Source: Shimia ponticola
Lineage (GTDB): Bacteria; Pseudomonadota; Alphaproteobacteria; Rhodobacterales; Rhodobacteraceae
NCBI RefSeq assembly: GCF_007995215.1
Contig: NZ_VCDK01000006.1
Coordinates: 248,001 to 312,000, forward strand
DNA: 64,000 nucleotides
Direction of reading: 5' to 3'
Shown here: one piece after another, positions 35,338-45,060 of the stretch
Layout: every line of letters begins with the position of its first letter
How positions within the stretch are numbered: the first letter of the stretch is position 1
Program-made: the position numbers and the translations under genes
The notes under the pieces: model-generated
Databases searched by the model: none
What the model was told of the DNA's origin: nothing
What the model saw: the letters and a program-made list of their open reading frames with translations, nothing else

Positions 35338-36327
35338 ATGCGCATTGCAATCAACGGTTTGGGTCGCATCGGTCGCAGCGTGCTGCGGGCGCTGATCGCG
35401 CGCGGCTTTGACGGCTTCGACGTGGTTGCGCTGAATGATCCGGCGGACCCTGAAAACCTCGCTTACCTTCTGGAATATGACAGCACCTTTGGGCCGCTGG
35501 GCGTGCCCGTCCGCTATGCTGATGGCCAGTTAAAGATCGGGTCGCACGTCATTCCTCTGACCCAAGAGGCCGGTACCGGTTTGGACCCACGCGCGGCCGA
35601 CATCACACTGGATTGCTCTGGTCAGTTCAAGACATTCGAAGCTGCAGAGGCATGGCGACACGCAAATGTCGGGCCGGTCCTGATTTCAGGGCCTTTGGAA
35701 GGGAGCGGCCCTGTCATCGTGCTTGGCTCGAACGAAGACGCGCTTGGCCAAGCGGACCTCGTGTCGATGGGATCCTGTACAACGAATGCCACGGCGGTCC
35801 TGCTCAGCATGTTCGAGCGCGTTGTCGGCATCGAAACCGGCCATTTCACCACGATCCATTGTTACACGAACAGCCAACCAACCATTGACCGCCCGGGTGC
35901 CAAATGGGAGCGCGGGCGCGCTGCTGCGCTATCGATGGTTCCGACCTCTACCTCGGCGACCGAGGCGTTGGGGCAGGTTTTGCCGGGGCTCGCGGAACGC
36001 ATGACGGGCGCGTCTATCCGCGTTCCGACAGCCAGCGTTTCGGCGATTGATCTGGTGTTTCAGCCCAAGACAGCAGTGACCGAGGCAGATGTGGTACGGC
36101 TTGTGAAGGCCGCCGCCGAGACCGGGCCCGCCATTGGCTGGACAGATCAGCCGCTGGTGTCCTCGGATGTCCGCGCGCGCCCTGAGACGTCTATCGTCGC
36201 CTTGCCGGAAATCCGGGTGAATGCAGCGGGCTGGGTGCGGGTGCTGGCGTGGTATGACAACGAATGGGGTTTTGCCTGCCGGATGCTGGATGTCAGCCGT
36301 ATGATGGTTGCCCGCTCCGCAAACTAG
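35338..36327 (+). CDS. gap: Glyceraldehyde-3-phosphate dehydrogenase family protein
   Basis: A 329-residue NAD(P)-dependent dehydrogenase. The nucleotide site is IAINGLGRIGRSVLRA; catalytic Cys147 is in SMGSCTTNATAV (usual SNASCTTNCL), and the catalytic His is in TTIHCYTNSQ. The C-terminal WYDNEWGFACRMLD is typical. The changed active-site context and VPTASVSAID instead of VPTPNVS mark a divergent copy, possibly a second GAPDH or erythrose-4-phosphate dehydrogenase. The GAGG site is upstream of ATG 35338. Stands alone. Confidence 0.88.
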   Translation: MRIAINGLGRIGRSVLRALIARGFDGFDVVALNDPADPENLAYLLEYDSTFGPLGVPVRYADGQLKIGSHVIPLTQEAGTGLDPRAADITLDCSGQFKTFEAAEAWRHANVGPVLISGPLEGSGPVIVLGSNEDALGQADLVSMGSCTTNATAVLLSMFERVVGIETGHFTTIHCYTNSQPTIDRPGAKWERGRAAALSMVPTSTSATEALGQVLPGLAERMTGASIRVPTASVSAIDLVFQPKTAVTEADVVRLVKAAAETGPAIGWTDQPLVSSDVRARPETSIVALPEIRVNAAGWVRVLAWYDNEWGFACRMLDVSRMMVARSAN

Positions 36328-36337
36328 AGCGCCGGGC

Positions 36338-36988
36338 CTATCTGCAATACCCGCCGGGTCCATAGGCGCGTGCGGCGTCGAAATGGAAATGGTCAAGGTG
36401 ATAGCGATCACCCTCGGGTCCGATGGCGGTGTGCCAAATACGGCACGACGCGCGGAAGAGAGCCTGCATCATCCGACCGCCTTCTCCGCGCCAGTTGTCG
36501 AGCACGCTCAGACGTTTGCCACTGGCGAAGGTGAACGCCTTGATGTCTATGGCGGTGCCCTTGGCGTGTTCGGACAGGCGCGCACCCTTTTTGTGATTGC
36601 GTGTCCGGCAGGAATAATCGGCAGCCACATGGGCCGTGACGATGGCGTCGCCGCGGCTGATGGCTTCGGGCTGAATATGGTTTCGTGCCCAGCTATTGGT
36701 GATGCGCGCCGTGCGGCATTGCATCCGTGCAGGCGGGCTAAGCTCGATACCCGAAACGGCGTAAACGCGAACGGCGTCGTTAAATCCACAGCCGGGATTG
36801 GGCGAGGCCTGTCCAACATCGGGGATGCGTTTCCCGAGAATGCTGTCGCTTCCGCAAATCGGCACAACGTCAGAGGCAAAGCCAAATTGCGCACGCACGG
36901 CGTCGACCGTGACGGTGTCTTCCCGCTCTTTGCGTCCGCAGCTGGCAAGGACCGCAATGACGAGACCCAGCAAGATAATCCGTTGCAC
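36338..36988 (-). CDS. Extensin-like C-terminal domain lipoprotein
   Basis: A 216-residue predicted lipoprotein with lipobox VLASC (Cys17). The mature part matches the bacterial extensin-like C-terminal family, related to LAS/VanY-type zinc metallopeptidases: LSEHAKGTAIDIKAF supplies one His and Asp, and YHLDHFHFDAAR supplies the HxH pair. A cell wall role is plausible but unproven. Convergent with gap, 10 bp between stops. Confidence 0.85.
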   Translation of the reverse strand: MQRIILLGLVIAVLASCGRKEREDTVTVDAVRAQFGFASDVVPICGSDSILGKRIPDVGQASPNPGCGFNDAVRVYAVSGIELSPPARMQCRTARITNSWARNHIQPEAISRGDAIVTAHVAADYSCRTRNHKKGARLSEHAKGTAIDIKAFTFASGKRLSVLDNWRGEGGRMMQALFRASCRIWHTAIGPEGDRYHLDHFHFDAARAYGPGGYCR

Positions 36989-37193
36989 TGACCTGCCTCC
37001 GATTGCTTTTGTGGGTGTCTATCAAGGTTAATGGCGCTTGGGTAAAGCCGGCTGGGCATTTGTGAGCGCGCTCTGGCGGAAACCTGCGCGCCAATTAGAG
37101 ATGACCATGCTTTCCGGGCTTTTGCGCTGATAGGCGCTGGACTAGGCTTTGCTCAAATGACGCAATTTGCGGTCGCTAGAAGGGTGATTAAGT

Positions 37194-37967
37194 ATGCTAG
37201 AGCTTTTGACCGACCCCAATGCCTGGGCCGCGTTTCTGGCGCTCGTCACGCTTGAGATCGTGCTGGGGATCGACAACCTGATCTTCATTTCCATCGTTGC
37301 CGCCAAGGTGCCGGAGCACCAGCAGGACCTGACCCGCAAGATCGGGATCGGTCTCGCGCTTGTGCTGCGATTGGCGATGTTGGCAGGGATTGCGTGGATC
37401 GTCGGGCTGACCGCCCCGGTCATCGATCTGGGTATCACAGGCCCACCCGGTGACCATGGCGAACCCACGTTTGAGACGCAGTTTTCTTGGCGCGACATCA
37501 TCCTGATCGTGGGCGGTCTGTTTCTGACCTACAAGGCGGTCAAGGAGATCCGGCACAAGCTGGAACCCGAGGAAGAAGGGGCCAATGGTGTTTCAACGGT
37601 TGCGGAGGCCACCTTTGCTGGGGCGGTGGTGCAGATCGTGCTTCTGGACCTCGTGTTCTCGATTGACTCGATCCTGACCGCAGTCGGGATGACGGATGAG
37701 CTGCCGATCATGGTTGCCGCTGTCGTGATCGCTGTCACGATGATGCTGATCGCGGCGGGGCCGGTTATGCGGTTTGTTCAGGCCAATCCATCGGTTGTGA
37801 TGCTGGCCCTAGCGTTCTTGCTGATGATTGGAATGGTCCTGATTGCCGACGGCTTTGGACGGCATGTGCCAAAGGGATATATCTATTCTGCCATGGCCTT
37901 TGCCGCTTTGGTCGAGGCGTTGAACATGGCCGCGCGCAAGCGCAGACGGCGCAAACAGGCTGCCTGA
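37194..37967 (+). CDS. TerC-family integral membrane protein
   Basis: A 257-residue protein with about seven membrane helices. The TerC signatures [16 protein letters not shown] and [16 protein letters not shown] contain the conserved acidic/Asn residues thought to bind metal. A basic tail ([10 protein letters not shown]) ends it. Homologues (TerC, Alx, YgdQ) are linked to manganese or calcium export and tellurite resistance. Monocistronic by spacing; weak AAGGGTG upstream of the ATG. Confidence 0.88.
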   Translation: MLELLTDPNAWAAFLALVTLEIVLGIDNLIFISIVAAKVPEHQQDLTRKIGIGLALVLRLAMLAGIAWIVGLTAPVIDLGITGPPGDHGEPTFETQFSWRDIILIVGGLFLTYKAVKEIRHKLEPEEEGANGVSTVAEATFAGAVVQIVLLDLVFSIDSILTAVGMTDELPIMVAAVVIAVTMMLIAAGPVMRFVQANPSVVMLALAFLLMIGMVLIADGFGRHVPKGYIYSAMAFAALVEALNMAARKRRRRKQAA

Positions 37968-38040
37968 CCGGCTTGCTACCTGTCGAGCATCGCGGTATCG
38001 CGACACCCGATCAATGAGCCCGGCCCAAGGAGATGCGTCA

Positions 38041-39114
38041 ATGGACGATCTGCGCGAGAAGTATCTGACCCTGATCAAGGATGTGGCTGACGAGGCTGCG
38101 CTTGAGGACCTGCGTGTGCAGGCCGTGGGTAAAAAGGGCGAAATCAGCCTCAAGATGCGTGAACTGGGCAAGATGACCCCGGAAGAACGGCAGGTTGCGG
38201 GCCCGGCGCTGAACGCGCTGAAGAATGAAATCAACTCGGCACTTGCAGCGCGCAAGGCGGCGATGGCCGATGCCGCGCTTGAGGAACGTCTTGCGACCGA
38301 GTGGCTGGATGTGACGCTGCCATCGCGTGGTCGCCCGGCGGGATCGATCCATCCAATCAGCCAGGTGACCGAAGAAATCACGGCGATCTTTGCCGATATG
38401 GGGTTTTCCGTGGCCGAAGGGCCGCGCGTCGAGACCGATTGGTACGTCTTTGACGCGTTGAACATCCCCGGCCACCACCCGGCGCGCGCCGAGATGGACA
38501 CGTTCTACATGAAGACCAAGGACGAGGCGGGCAATCCCCACGTTCTGCGAACGCACACCAGCCCTGTGCAAATCCGGTCCATGGAGAAGATGGGCGCGCC
38601 GCTGCGCGTGATCTGTCCGGGCGGTGTGTACCGCGCGGATTATGACCAGACCCACACGCCGATGTTCCATCAGGTCGAAGGCCTGGCCATCGACACCGAC
38701 ATCTCCATGGCGAACCTGAAATGGGTGCTGGAGGAATTCTGCCGCGCGTTCTTCGAGGTTGAAGGCGGCGTAGAGCTTCGCTTCCGCGCGTCACACTTCC
38801 CCTTCACCGAACCCAGCGCCGAGGTCGACATCCGCTGTTCCTGGGAAGGCGGCACGCTGAAGATCGGTGAAGGTGACGATTGGCTCGAAATTCTTGGCTC
38901 CGGCATGGTGCACCCAAAAGTGCTGCAAGCGGGCGGGATCGATCCGGCAGTGTACCAAGGCTTCGCGTTTGGTATGGGAATCGACCGGATCGCGATGCTG
39001 AAATACGGCATCCCCGATTTGCGCGCGTTCTTCGATAGCGACCTGCGTTGGCTGCGCCACTACGGGTTTGCATCGCTGGATCAGCCAAACTTGCATGGTG
39101 GGTTGAGCCGCTAG
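38041..39114 (+). CDS. pheS: Phenylalanyl-tRNA synthetase alpha subunit
   Basis: Catalytic subunit of the alpha2-beta2 enzyme charging tRNA-Phe. The 357-residue product has an N-terminal coiled coil and class II motifs: motif 2 around [20 protein letters not shown], motif 3 [24 protein letters not shown] precedes ATG 38041; the upstream ATG at 38014 has no site. Separated from pheT by two small genes. Confidence 0.96.
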   Translation: MDDLREKYLTLIKDVADEAALEDLRVQAVGKKGEISLKMRELGKMTPEERQVAGPALNALKNEINSALAARKAAMADAALEERLATEWLDVTLPSRGRPAGSIHPISQVTEEITAIFADMGFSVAEGPRVETDWYVFDALNIPGHHPARAEMDTFYMKTKDEAGNPHVLRTHTSPVQIRSMEKMGAPLRVICPGGVYRADYDQTHTPMFHQVEGLAIDTDISMANLKWVLEEFCRAFFEVEGGVELRFRASHFPFTEPSAEVDIRCSWEGGTLKIGEGDDWLEILGSGMVHPKVLQAGGIDPAVYQGFAFGMGIDRIAMLKYGIPDLRAFFDSDLRWLRHYGFASLDQPNLHGGLSR

Positions 39115-39139
39115 GCAATCCGGTCCGATGACCTAGGTC

Positions 39140-39382
39140 ATGGGCATGGCGCATAAAACATACTGGTATCAAAAGGTGTGGCCTTGGCTTGGGCCATTGT
39201 TGATCATGTTCGTGGTTGGCGGGCATGTGGCGCTTTGGCTGTCGGATACACCGCGCGATGTGGCTTTGCGCCTGACGTTGATCAATGCGGCGGGGTGGGC
39301 AGTGATCCTATTGCCAGCCTATGGCGTGTCGCGATGGTTAAAGGCACGCGAAGCTGCGCCAACGACCAAGAGGCGCGATTAA
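39140..39382 (+). CDS. Small two-helix membrane protein between pheS and pheT
   Basis: An 80-residue protein with two hydrophobic segments (about 15-33 and 45-62) and a basic tail (RWLKAREAAPTTKRRD). No family recognised. ATG 39140 or 39146 (MAHKTYW). Small membrane proteins are commonly found between pheS and pheT in this family of bacteria, but this one gave no name. The 185 bp that follow (39383-39567) hold no gene I can support. Confidence 0.6.
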   Translation: MGMAHKTYWYQKVWPWLGPLLIMFVVGGHVALWLSDTPRDVALRLTLINAAGWAVILLPAYGVSRWLKAREAAPTTKRRD

Positions 39383-39567
39383 CCGGGGCTTAAGGCCGCG
39401 TGCATAATTATCATGCCGACCCTATGGCGCATGAGGTTGGTCGGTGAACAGACAGCATTTTTGGGATGAGCCAACCCAACCGCTAGTCCCATTCGGGGTC
39501 GGCGGTGGGCACGTAGGACATCCAGGAACATCGGTGGCGGTCTGGCCCAAGGCACGGGTTCCCGCCA

Positions 39568-40236
39568 ATGACTGAAGCCCGCCCAGCAGACGTCGTTGCA
39601 TTGCTGACAACCCTGCGCGCGGCACAAGGTTTTGCGTTGAATGTAGGCGCGATCGTGATCGAGGTGGCAACCGCACCCGAGGACGAGCGGCGCAGTTTGC
39701 ACAAACTGGTTCAGACCTTTTGCGCGCAATTCGATGGCGCTGTCACTGCGATCCTTGCAAACCCACTCATGAAATGCGGCGATGAACGGATGGGGCCTTG
39801 GCGCGCAGATTTGGACAGCGTGAGCGCGGCATTTGCGTCAATACCTCAACCCGACGAGGTCATCGATATGACGCCCGAGATGGCCGCCGGGATCACCCGC
39901 TGCGTGCGGGTCCGCGGTGTGCCAGCCATCCTGGACATGACTGCTTGGGTGCGCGGGTTCCAGAAAGAAGCAGAGGCCGCCAAGAAAGCGTTGAACAGGG
40001 AACGCATGGCCGCTTTGGATTCAATGTTTTCTGAGGTCGAACAGATTGGCCGCATGATCCATCTGATCTCGCTCAATGCCTCGGTTGAGGCAGCGCGCGC
40101 CGGGGGAGAAAGCGGACGCAGTTTCAAGGTCATCGCAGATGAAATCCGCAGTCTGGCACAGCAATCGGCGACCTTGATCGACACCACACGCGCCTCCGTT
40201 CGAGGGGACGGTGCAGGTGGGCTGGACGCGATCTAG
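39568..40236 (+). CDS. Soluble protein with truncated chemoreceptor-like signalling hairpin
   Basis: A 222-residue protein without membrane segments or HAMP. Residues about 160-205 (MIHLISLNASVEAARAG, SGRSFKVIADEIRSLAQQSA) match the tip and returning helix of the methyl-accepting chemotaxis protein signalling domain. The N-terminal 140 residues are helical and unrecognised. The long coiled coil and methylation helices of a true receptor are missing, and no che gene is nearby. It may sense through a cytosolic array or be a relict. Confidence 0.75.
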   Translation: MTEARPADVVALLTTLRAAQGFALNVGAIVIEVATAPEDERRSLHKLVQTFCAQFDGAVTAILANPLMKCGDERMGPWRADLDSVSAAFASIPQPDEVIDMTPEMAAGITRCVRVRGVPAILDMTAWVRGFQKEAEAAKKALNRERMAALDSMFSEVEQIGRMIHLISLNASVEAARAGGESGRSFKVIADEIRSLAQQSATLIDTTRASVRGDGAGGLDAI

Positions 40237-40344
40237 GACTGGGCGACGATGGCCGCTGGAACTTGGTCCATGCGTCGGTTATGTGGTCCAGCAAACTAGG
40301 GCGCGCGCGCGTCCCAAGCTGACCCCCGCTGACGAGGCCCCGTG

Positions 40345-42738
40345 ATGAAATTCACCATGTCCTGGTTGAAAGACCATCTGGAAACGACCGCAACGCTGGA
40401 CGAGATCACCTATGCCCTGACCGATCTGGGCCTAGAGGTTGAAGGCGTCGAAGACCGGGGCGCGCGGCTCAAGGATTTTACCATCGGCAAGGTGAAAGAG
40501 GCCGAGAAGCACCCTGACGCTGACAAGCTGAAGGTGTGTCAGGTCGAGACCGCCGATGGCATGACACAGATCATATGTGGCGCCCCAAATGCCCGGGCAG
40601 GGATCACCGTCGTCATCGCCAAGCCAGGGGTTTACGTACCGGGCATCGACACAACGATTGGCGTCGGCAAGATTCGCGGCATCGAAAGCTACGGCATGAT
40701 GTGCTCCGAGCGCGAGATGGAGCTGTCAGACGAACACGACGGCATCATTGAGCTGCCTTCGGGCGAGGTCGGTGACAGCTTTGTCGATTGGCTGGAGCAA
40801 AACGACCCGGCCAAGGTTGATCCGGTGATCGAAATTGCCATCACGCCAAACCGCCCCGACGCGCTGGGTGTGCGCGGCATTGCGCGCGATCTGGCGGCAC
40901 GCGGTCTGGGCACGATGAAGGCCCGTGATACCGACCCGGTGCCGGGCACTTTCCCTTGCCCGGTCAGCGTGACGATCGATGAGGATACGCTGGATGTGTG
41001 TCCGGTCTTTTACGGCCGGATGATCAAAGGTGTGAAAAACGGCCCGTCGCCGGACTGGCTTCAAACGGCATTGCGTGCGATTGGCCTGCGCCCGATCAGC
41101 TTCCTCGTCGATGTGACGAACTTCTTCACCTACGACCGTAACCGCCCGCTCCACGTCTTTGACGCGGATAAGGTCGCTGGCAGTGCCCTGCGCGTGCATC
41201 GCGCCAAGGGGGGCGAGACGATCACGGGGCTGGATGAAAAGGAATACACCTTTGAACCCGGCATGGTCGTGATCAGCGATGACAACGGACCCGAAAGCAT
41301 CGGCGGCGTCATGGGTGGTCTGCACTCTGGCTGCACAGAAGAGACGACCAATGTCTTCATCGAAGCGGCTTATTTTGACACGGTGCGTACCGCCTATACG
41401 GGCCGCGCACTCAAGATCAATTCCGACGCGCGTTATCGGTTTGAACGTGGGATTGACCCCGAATGGACGCCGATTGGCTTGGAACACGCCACGCGGATGA
41501 TCATGGATCATGCGGGCGGAGAGGCTTCGGATGTCGTCGTGGCCGGGACCATCCCGGATACCTCGCGCGCGTATCGCTTGGACACGGACCGCGTTCAGAG
41601 CCTCGTTGGGATGGAGATTCCAGCCGACGTGCAGCGCAAGACGCTGACCGACCTTGGCTTTGTCATGGAAGGCGACATGGCGCATGTGCCGTCTTGGCGG
41701 CCTGATGTGCTGGGCGAGGCCGATTTGGTTGAGGAAGTGGCGCGTATGGCGTCCCTGACCAAGCTTGAGGGTAAACCCCTGCCGCGCCCAACAGGCGTGC
41801 CGAAAGCCATCCTGACACCCGCCCAAAAACGCGAACAGATCGCACGGCGGACTGCTGCTGCCTTGGGCTACAACGAATGTGTCACCTACACGTTCATTGA
41901 TCAGGCATCGGCACAGCTTTTTGGGGGTGGGACCGAAGACACTGAGTTGGAGAATCCGATTTCATCGGACATGAGCCACATGCGTCCAGCATTGTTGCCC
42001 GGCTTGCTGCAGGCCGCAGCGCGCAATCAGGCACGCGGGTTCGCGGATGTTGCCCTGTTTGAAGTTGGGCCAGCATTTACAGGTGGCAATCCGGGCCAGC
42101 AGGAAACACAAGTGACGGGTCTGCTGATCGGCCACACCGGGCCCAAGGATGTGCATGGCGCACGCCGCGCCGTGGATGTCTACGACGCCAAGGCCGATGC
42201 CGAGGCCGTGCTGGCGGCACTTGGCGCGCCTGCCAAGGTTCAAATCAGGCGGGATGCCGATGCGACATGGCACCCGGGCCGTTCGGGCGTGATGGCGCTG
42301 GGCAAGAATGCCTTGTGCGTGTTCGGCGAAATCCACCCCAAGATCCTGAGCGCCATGGACGTGAAAGGGCCGGCAGTTGGTTTCACCATCTGGCCCGACG
42401 CGATCCCGGCCAAACGTTCCAAAGGCACAGCACGGCCTGCGCTGAAGCTGAGCGATCTGCAAGCGGTTGAGCGTGACTTTGCCTTTGTGGTGGATGCCAA
42501 GGTCGAGGCGCTGACACTGGTCAACGCGGCGGCCGGCGCAGACAAAGCTCTGATTGAGGATGTGCGCGTCTTTGACGAGTTCATCGGTGGCGCGCTGGGC
42601 GAGGATAAGAAATCCATCGCCGTCACCGTGCGCCTGCAGCCCAAGGACGCCACGCTGAAGGATGCCGATATCGAAGCCGTGAGTGCCAAGATCGTCGACA
42701 AGGTGACCAAAGCTACAGGCGGTACACTGCGCGGGTAG
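40345..42738 (+). CDS. pheT: Phenylalanyl-tRNA synthetase beta subunit
   Basis: A 797-residue beta subunit with tRNA-binding OB domain (about 40-150, IGKVKEAEKHPDADKLKVCQ), B3/B4 editing domain, B5 domain and C-terminal ferredoxin-like anticodon-binding domain (AVERDFAFVVDAKV onward). ATG 40345 gives the standard start MKFTMSWLKDHLE; the GTG codon before it is not needed. Its stop lies in a palindromic repeat. Confidence 0.96.
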   Translation: MKFTMSWLKDHLETTATLDEITYALTDLGLEVEGVEDRGARLKDFTIGKVKEAEKHPDADKLKVCQVETADGMTQIICGAPNARAGITVVIAKPGVYVPGIDTTIGVGKIRGIESYGMMCSEREMELSDEHDGIIELPSGEVGDSFVDWLEQNDPAKVDPVIEIAITPNRPDALGVRGIARDLAARGLGTMKARDTDPVPGTFPCPVSVTIDEDTLDVCPVFYGRMIKGVKNGPSPDWLQTALRAIGLRPISFLVDVTNFFTYDRNRPLHVFDADKVAGSALRVHRAKGGETITGLDEKEYTFEPGMVVISDDNGPESIGGVMGGLHSGCTEETTNVFIEAAYFDTVRTAYTGRALKINSDARYRFERGIDPEWTPIGLEHATRMIMDHAGGEASDVVVAGTIPDTSRAYRLDTDRVQSLVGMEIPADVQRKTLTDLGFVMEGDMAHVPSWRPDVLGEADLVEEVARMASLTKLEGKPLPRPTGVPKAILTPAQKREQIARRTAAALGYNECVTYTFIDQASAQLFGGGTEDTELENPISSDMSHMRPALLPGLLQAAARNQARGFADVALFEVGPAFTGGNPGQQETQVTGLLIGHTGPKDVHGARRAVDVYDAKADAEAVLAALGAPAKVQIRRDADATWHPGRSGVMALGKNALCVFGEIHPKILSAMDVKGPAVGFTIWPDAIPAKRSKGTARPALKLSDLQAVERDFAFVVDAKVEALTLVNAAAGADKALIEDVRVFDEFIGGALGEDKKSIAVTVRLQPKDATLKDADIEAVSAKIVDKVTKATGGTLRG

Positions 42739-42766
42739 GGTGGCGGTGCGCACAGCGCACCCTACC
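42734..42766. repeat. Palindromic repeat at the pheT stop
   Basis: Stem GGTGCGC-ACA-GCGCACC at 42745-42761 inside GGTAGGG...CCCTACC (42734-42740 and 42760-42766). GTAGGGTGCGC palindromes of this type are a dispersed intergenic element in Roseobacter-group genomes (from memory). It may end pheT transcription. Confidence 0.55.
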
Positions 42767-42789
42767 TCCCTCTCAAAAGGAGAAGACCC

Positions 42790-43239
42790 ATGCACCTAAG
42801 CGTATACCTCAGCGGCGAAATTCATACGGACTGGCGGGACCAAATCATCGAGGGGTCCACTAGGCTGAACGTGTCATTCAGCGCGCCGGTGACAGATCAC
42901 GCTGCAAGCGATGATTGCGGTGTGGCGATCATGGGCGCGGAGGAGCAGAAGTTCTGGCACGACCACAAAGGTGCAAAGCTGAATGCCATGCGCACCCGCA
43001 AGGGGATCGAAGAGGCGGATATCGTCGTCGTGCGCTTTGGCGACAAGTACAAGCAGTGGAATGCCGCCTTTGATGCGGGCTATGCATCGGCGCTGGGCAA
43101 ATCGATCATCGTCATGCACGGCGCTGATCATCAGCATGCCTTGAAAGAGGTTGATGCCGCTGCGCTCGCGGTTTGCGAGACGCCAGAGCAGGTGGTCCAA
43201 ATGCTACGTTACGTTTTGACTGGCGAACTGCCCGGTTAG
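42790..43239 (+). CDS. ytoQ: YtoQ-family protein
   Basis: A 149-residue protein matching YtoQ: LSVYLSGEIHTDWRDQI at the start, SDDCGVAIMG, and an Asp/Gly-rich centre ADIVVVRFGDKYKQWNAAFD resembling nucleoside 2-deoxyribosyltransferase folds. Function unknown. AAAAGGAGAAGACCC precedes the ATG. Confidence 0.88.
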   Translation: MHLSVYLSGEIHTDWRDQIIEGSTRLNVSFSAPVTDHAASDDCGVAIMGAEEQKFWHDHKGAKLNAMRTRKGIEEADIVVVRFGDKYKQWNAAFDAGYASALGKSIIVMHGADHQHALKEVDAAALAVCETPEQVVQMLRYVLTGELPG

Positions 43240-43275
43240 CTTGTCTGAGCGGCGCGGGCGGATACGCTCGCGTCC

Positions 43276-44895
43276 ATGGAATTTGATTACATCATCGTTG
43301 GTGGCGGCAGTGCGGGGTCCGTGCTGGCGTCTCGTTTGTCCGAAGACGCGGATGCCACCGTCTGCCTCATCGAAGCAGGAGGTAACGGGCGTGACATCTT
43401 TGTGCGTGCCCCTGCATTGGTCGCGGCGATGGTGTCCGGACGCCCAAAGATCAACAATTGGGCCTTCAAATCGGCACCGATGGCCGAATTGGACGGGCGC
43501 ACCGGCTTTCATCCGCGCGGCAAGGGGCTTGGCGGGTCGAGTGCCATCAACGCAATGCTCTATATCCGTGGGCATCGCAAAGACTATGACGAATGGGCCG
43601 ACTTGGGCTGTGACGGTTGGGACTGGGACAGCGTGCTGCCCTACTTTCGCAAGTCAGAGGCCAACACACGCGGAGCCGATGACCTCCATGGCGCAGACGG
43701 TCCGCTCAGCGTGCGGGATCAGGCCGAGCCGCGCGCGATATCACACGCGTACCTGCAAGCTGCAGAACAGGCGCAGGTGCTACTGACACAGGATTTCAAC
43801 GGACCAAGCCAAGAAGGGGCTGGTCTTTATCAAGTCACTCAATTCGCCGATGGCGCGCGTGCTGGCGAAAGGTGTTCTGCAGCTGCCGCATATCTGCCCG
43901 CATCCGTCCGGCAACGGTCCAATCTGACGATCTTGACCCGTGCAACGGCGCAAAAAGTGCTCTTTGACGGAACCCAAGCGACGGGTCTGCGCGCGCGGCA
44001 CAAGGGCAAAGTGATCGATATCCACGCGCGGCGCGAGGTTGTGCTATGCGCCGGGGCGTTTGGGTCGCCGCAACTGCTCATGCTGTCTGGCGTAGGGCCG
44101 AGGGATGAGCTGGCCGCCCATGGTATTGACGTCGTTCACGAGGCTGATGGCGTTGGCCGCAATTTGCAGGATCACTTGGATTACATCCTGTCCTACCGCT
44201 CCAAACGGCGGGATGTCGTTGGGCTTGGGCCGCGGGGGCTGTTGGATCTGGGTCGAGCGGGCTTGCGCTGGATGAAGGATGGCGGCGGGCTCTTTGCGTC
44301 GCCCATGGCCGAAGGTGGGGCGTTCCTCAGATCGGAGCCAGGGTTGGATCGGCCTGATCTACAGCTGCATTTCGTGGTTGGGATCGTCGATAATCACCTG
44401 CGCACGCTGCACTTTCAATACGGGTTTTCCTGCCATGTCTGCGTGCTCAGACCGTTCAGTCGGGGACGGGTCGGATTGCAGTCTGCGCGCCCGGGCGCAC
44501 CGCCGCGCATCGACAACGGGTTCCTGACCGATCCACGCGACATGGCTTTGATGAAAACTGGTGCGCGGAAAATGGAACAGATCATGCAAGCGCCTGCGCT
44601 TGAGCCGTGGCGCGGCAAACAGCTTTATGCCCATGATGGCAGTGATGCCGCGCTTGAGGCGGATATTCGGGCGCGGGCGGATACGATTTACCACCCAGTC
44701 GGCACCTGCCGCATGGGCAGTGACACAGACGCCGTCGTGGACACGGCCGGGCGCGTGAATGGCCTCGGCAAGCTACGCGTCGTCGATGCGTCGATCATGC
44801 CACGGTTGGTTGGCGGGAACACAAATGCGCCGACAATCATGATGGCAGAGAAGATTGCGGATGGGATGCGCGCCGGAGCCTCGGCCACGGCTTGA
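43276..44895 (+). CDS. GMC-family FAD-dependent oxidoreductase (choline dehydrogenase-like)
   Basis: A 539-residue flavoprotein oxidising primary alcohols. FAD-binding [20 protein letters not shown] and LIEAGG are at the start; GMC signature 1 is [18 protein letters not shown] and signature 2 is [16 protein letters not shown]. The active-site His is in [10 protein letters not shown] and the second catalytic position in [14 protein letters not shown]. Substrate not deducible: choline, other alcohols or polyols. No betaine aldehyde dehydrogenase or betI adjacent, so osmoprotection is not supported. Confidence 0.9.
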   Translation: MEFDYIIVGGGSAGSVLASRLSEDADATVCLIEAGGNGRDIFVRAPALVAAMVSGRPKINNWAFKSAPMAELDGRTGFHPRGKGLGGSSAINAMLYIRGHRKDYDEWADLGCDGWDWDSVLPYFRKSEANTRGADDLHGADGPLSVRDQAEPRAISHAYLQAAEQAQVLLTQDFNGPSQEGAGLYQVTQFADGARAGERCSAAAAYLPASVRQRSNLTILTRATAQKVLFDGTQATGLRARHKGKVIDIHARREVVLCAGAFGSPQLLMLSGVGPRDELAAHGIDVVHEADGVGRNLQDHLDYILSYRSKRRDVVGLGPRGLLDLGRAGLRWMKDGGGLFASPMAEGGAFLRSEPGLDRPDLQLHFVVGIVDNHLRTLHFQYGFSCHVCVLRPFSRGRVGLQSARPGAPPRIDNGFLTDPRDMALMKTGARKMEQIMQAPALEPWRGKQLYAHDGSDAALEADIRARADTIYHPVGTCRMGSDTDAVVDTAGRVNGLGKLRVVDASIMPRLVGGNTNAPTIMMAEKIADGMRAGASATA

Positions 44896-44937
44896 GTCGG
44901 GGCCTCAATGGCTTGGCGTTGCGCGTTTGAAGTCGAG

Positions 44938-45043
44938 GTCCCGGGTCAGGCCCGGGACGTTGGGTGCTTGCCGTTGACGCAGTCCCGGACTTGATCCGGG
45001 ACCCCCTGCCTGAGGGTAGAGGCCCCGGATCAGAGTCCGGGGC
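44938..45043. repeat. Three tandem REP-like palindromes
   Basis: Three 8-bp stems with short loops: GTCCCGGG/CCCGGGAC (44938-44958), GTCCCGGA/TCCGGGAC (44982-45002) and GCCCCGGA/TCCGGGGC (45022-45043). The cores are variants of one sequence, in alternating orientation, between convergent genes. This is the common alphaproteobacterial intergenic palindrome and may act as terminator. Confidence 0.7.
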
Positions 45044-45060
45044 TGCGGTGTATCTGGTGA

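Noticed and set aside
43276-44895. Assignment of the GMC oxidoreductase as choline dehydrogenase BetA
   Set aside because: No betB, betI or transporter nearby; family-level motifs do not define the substrate.
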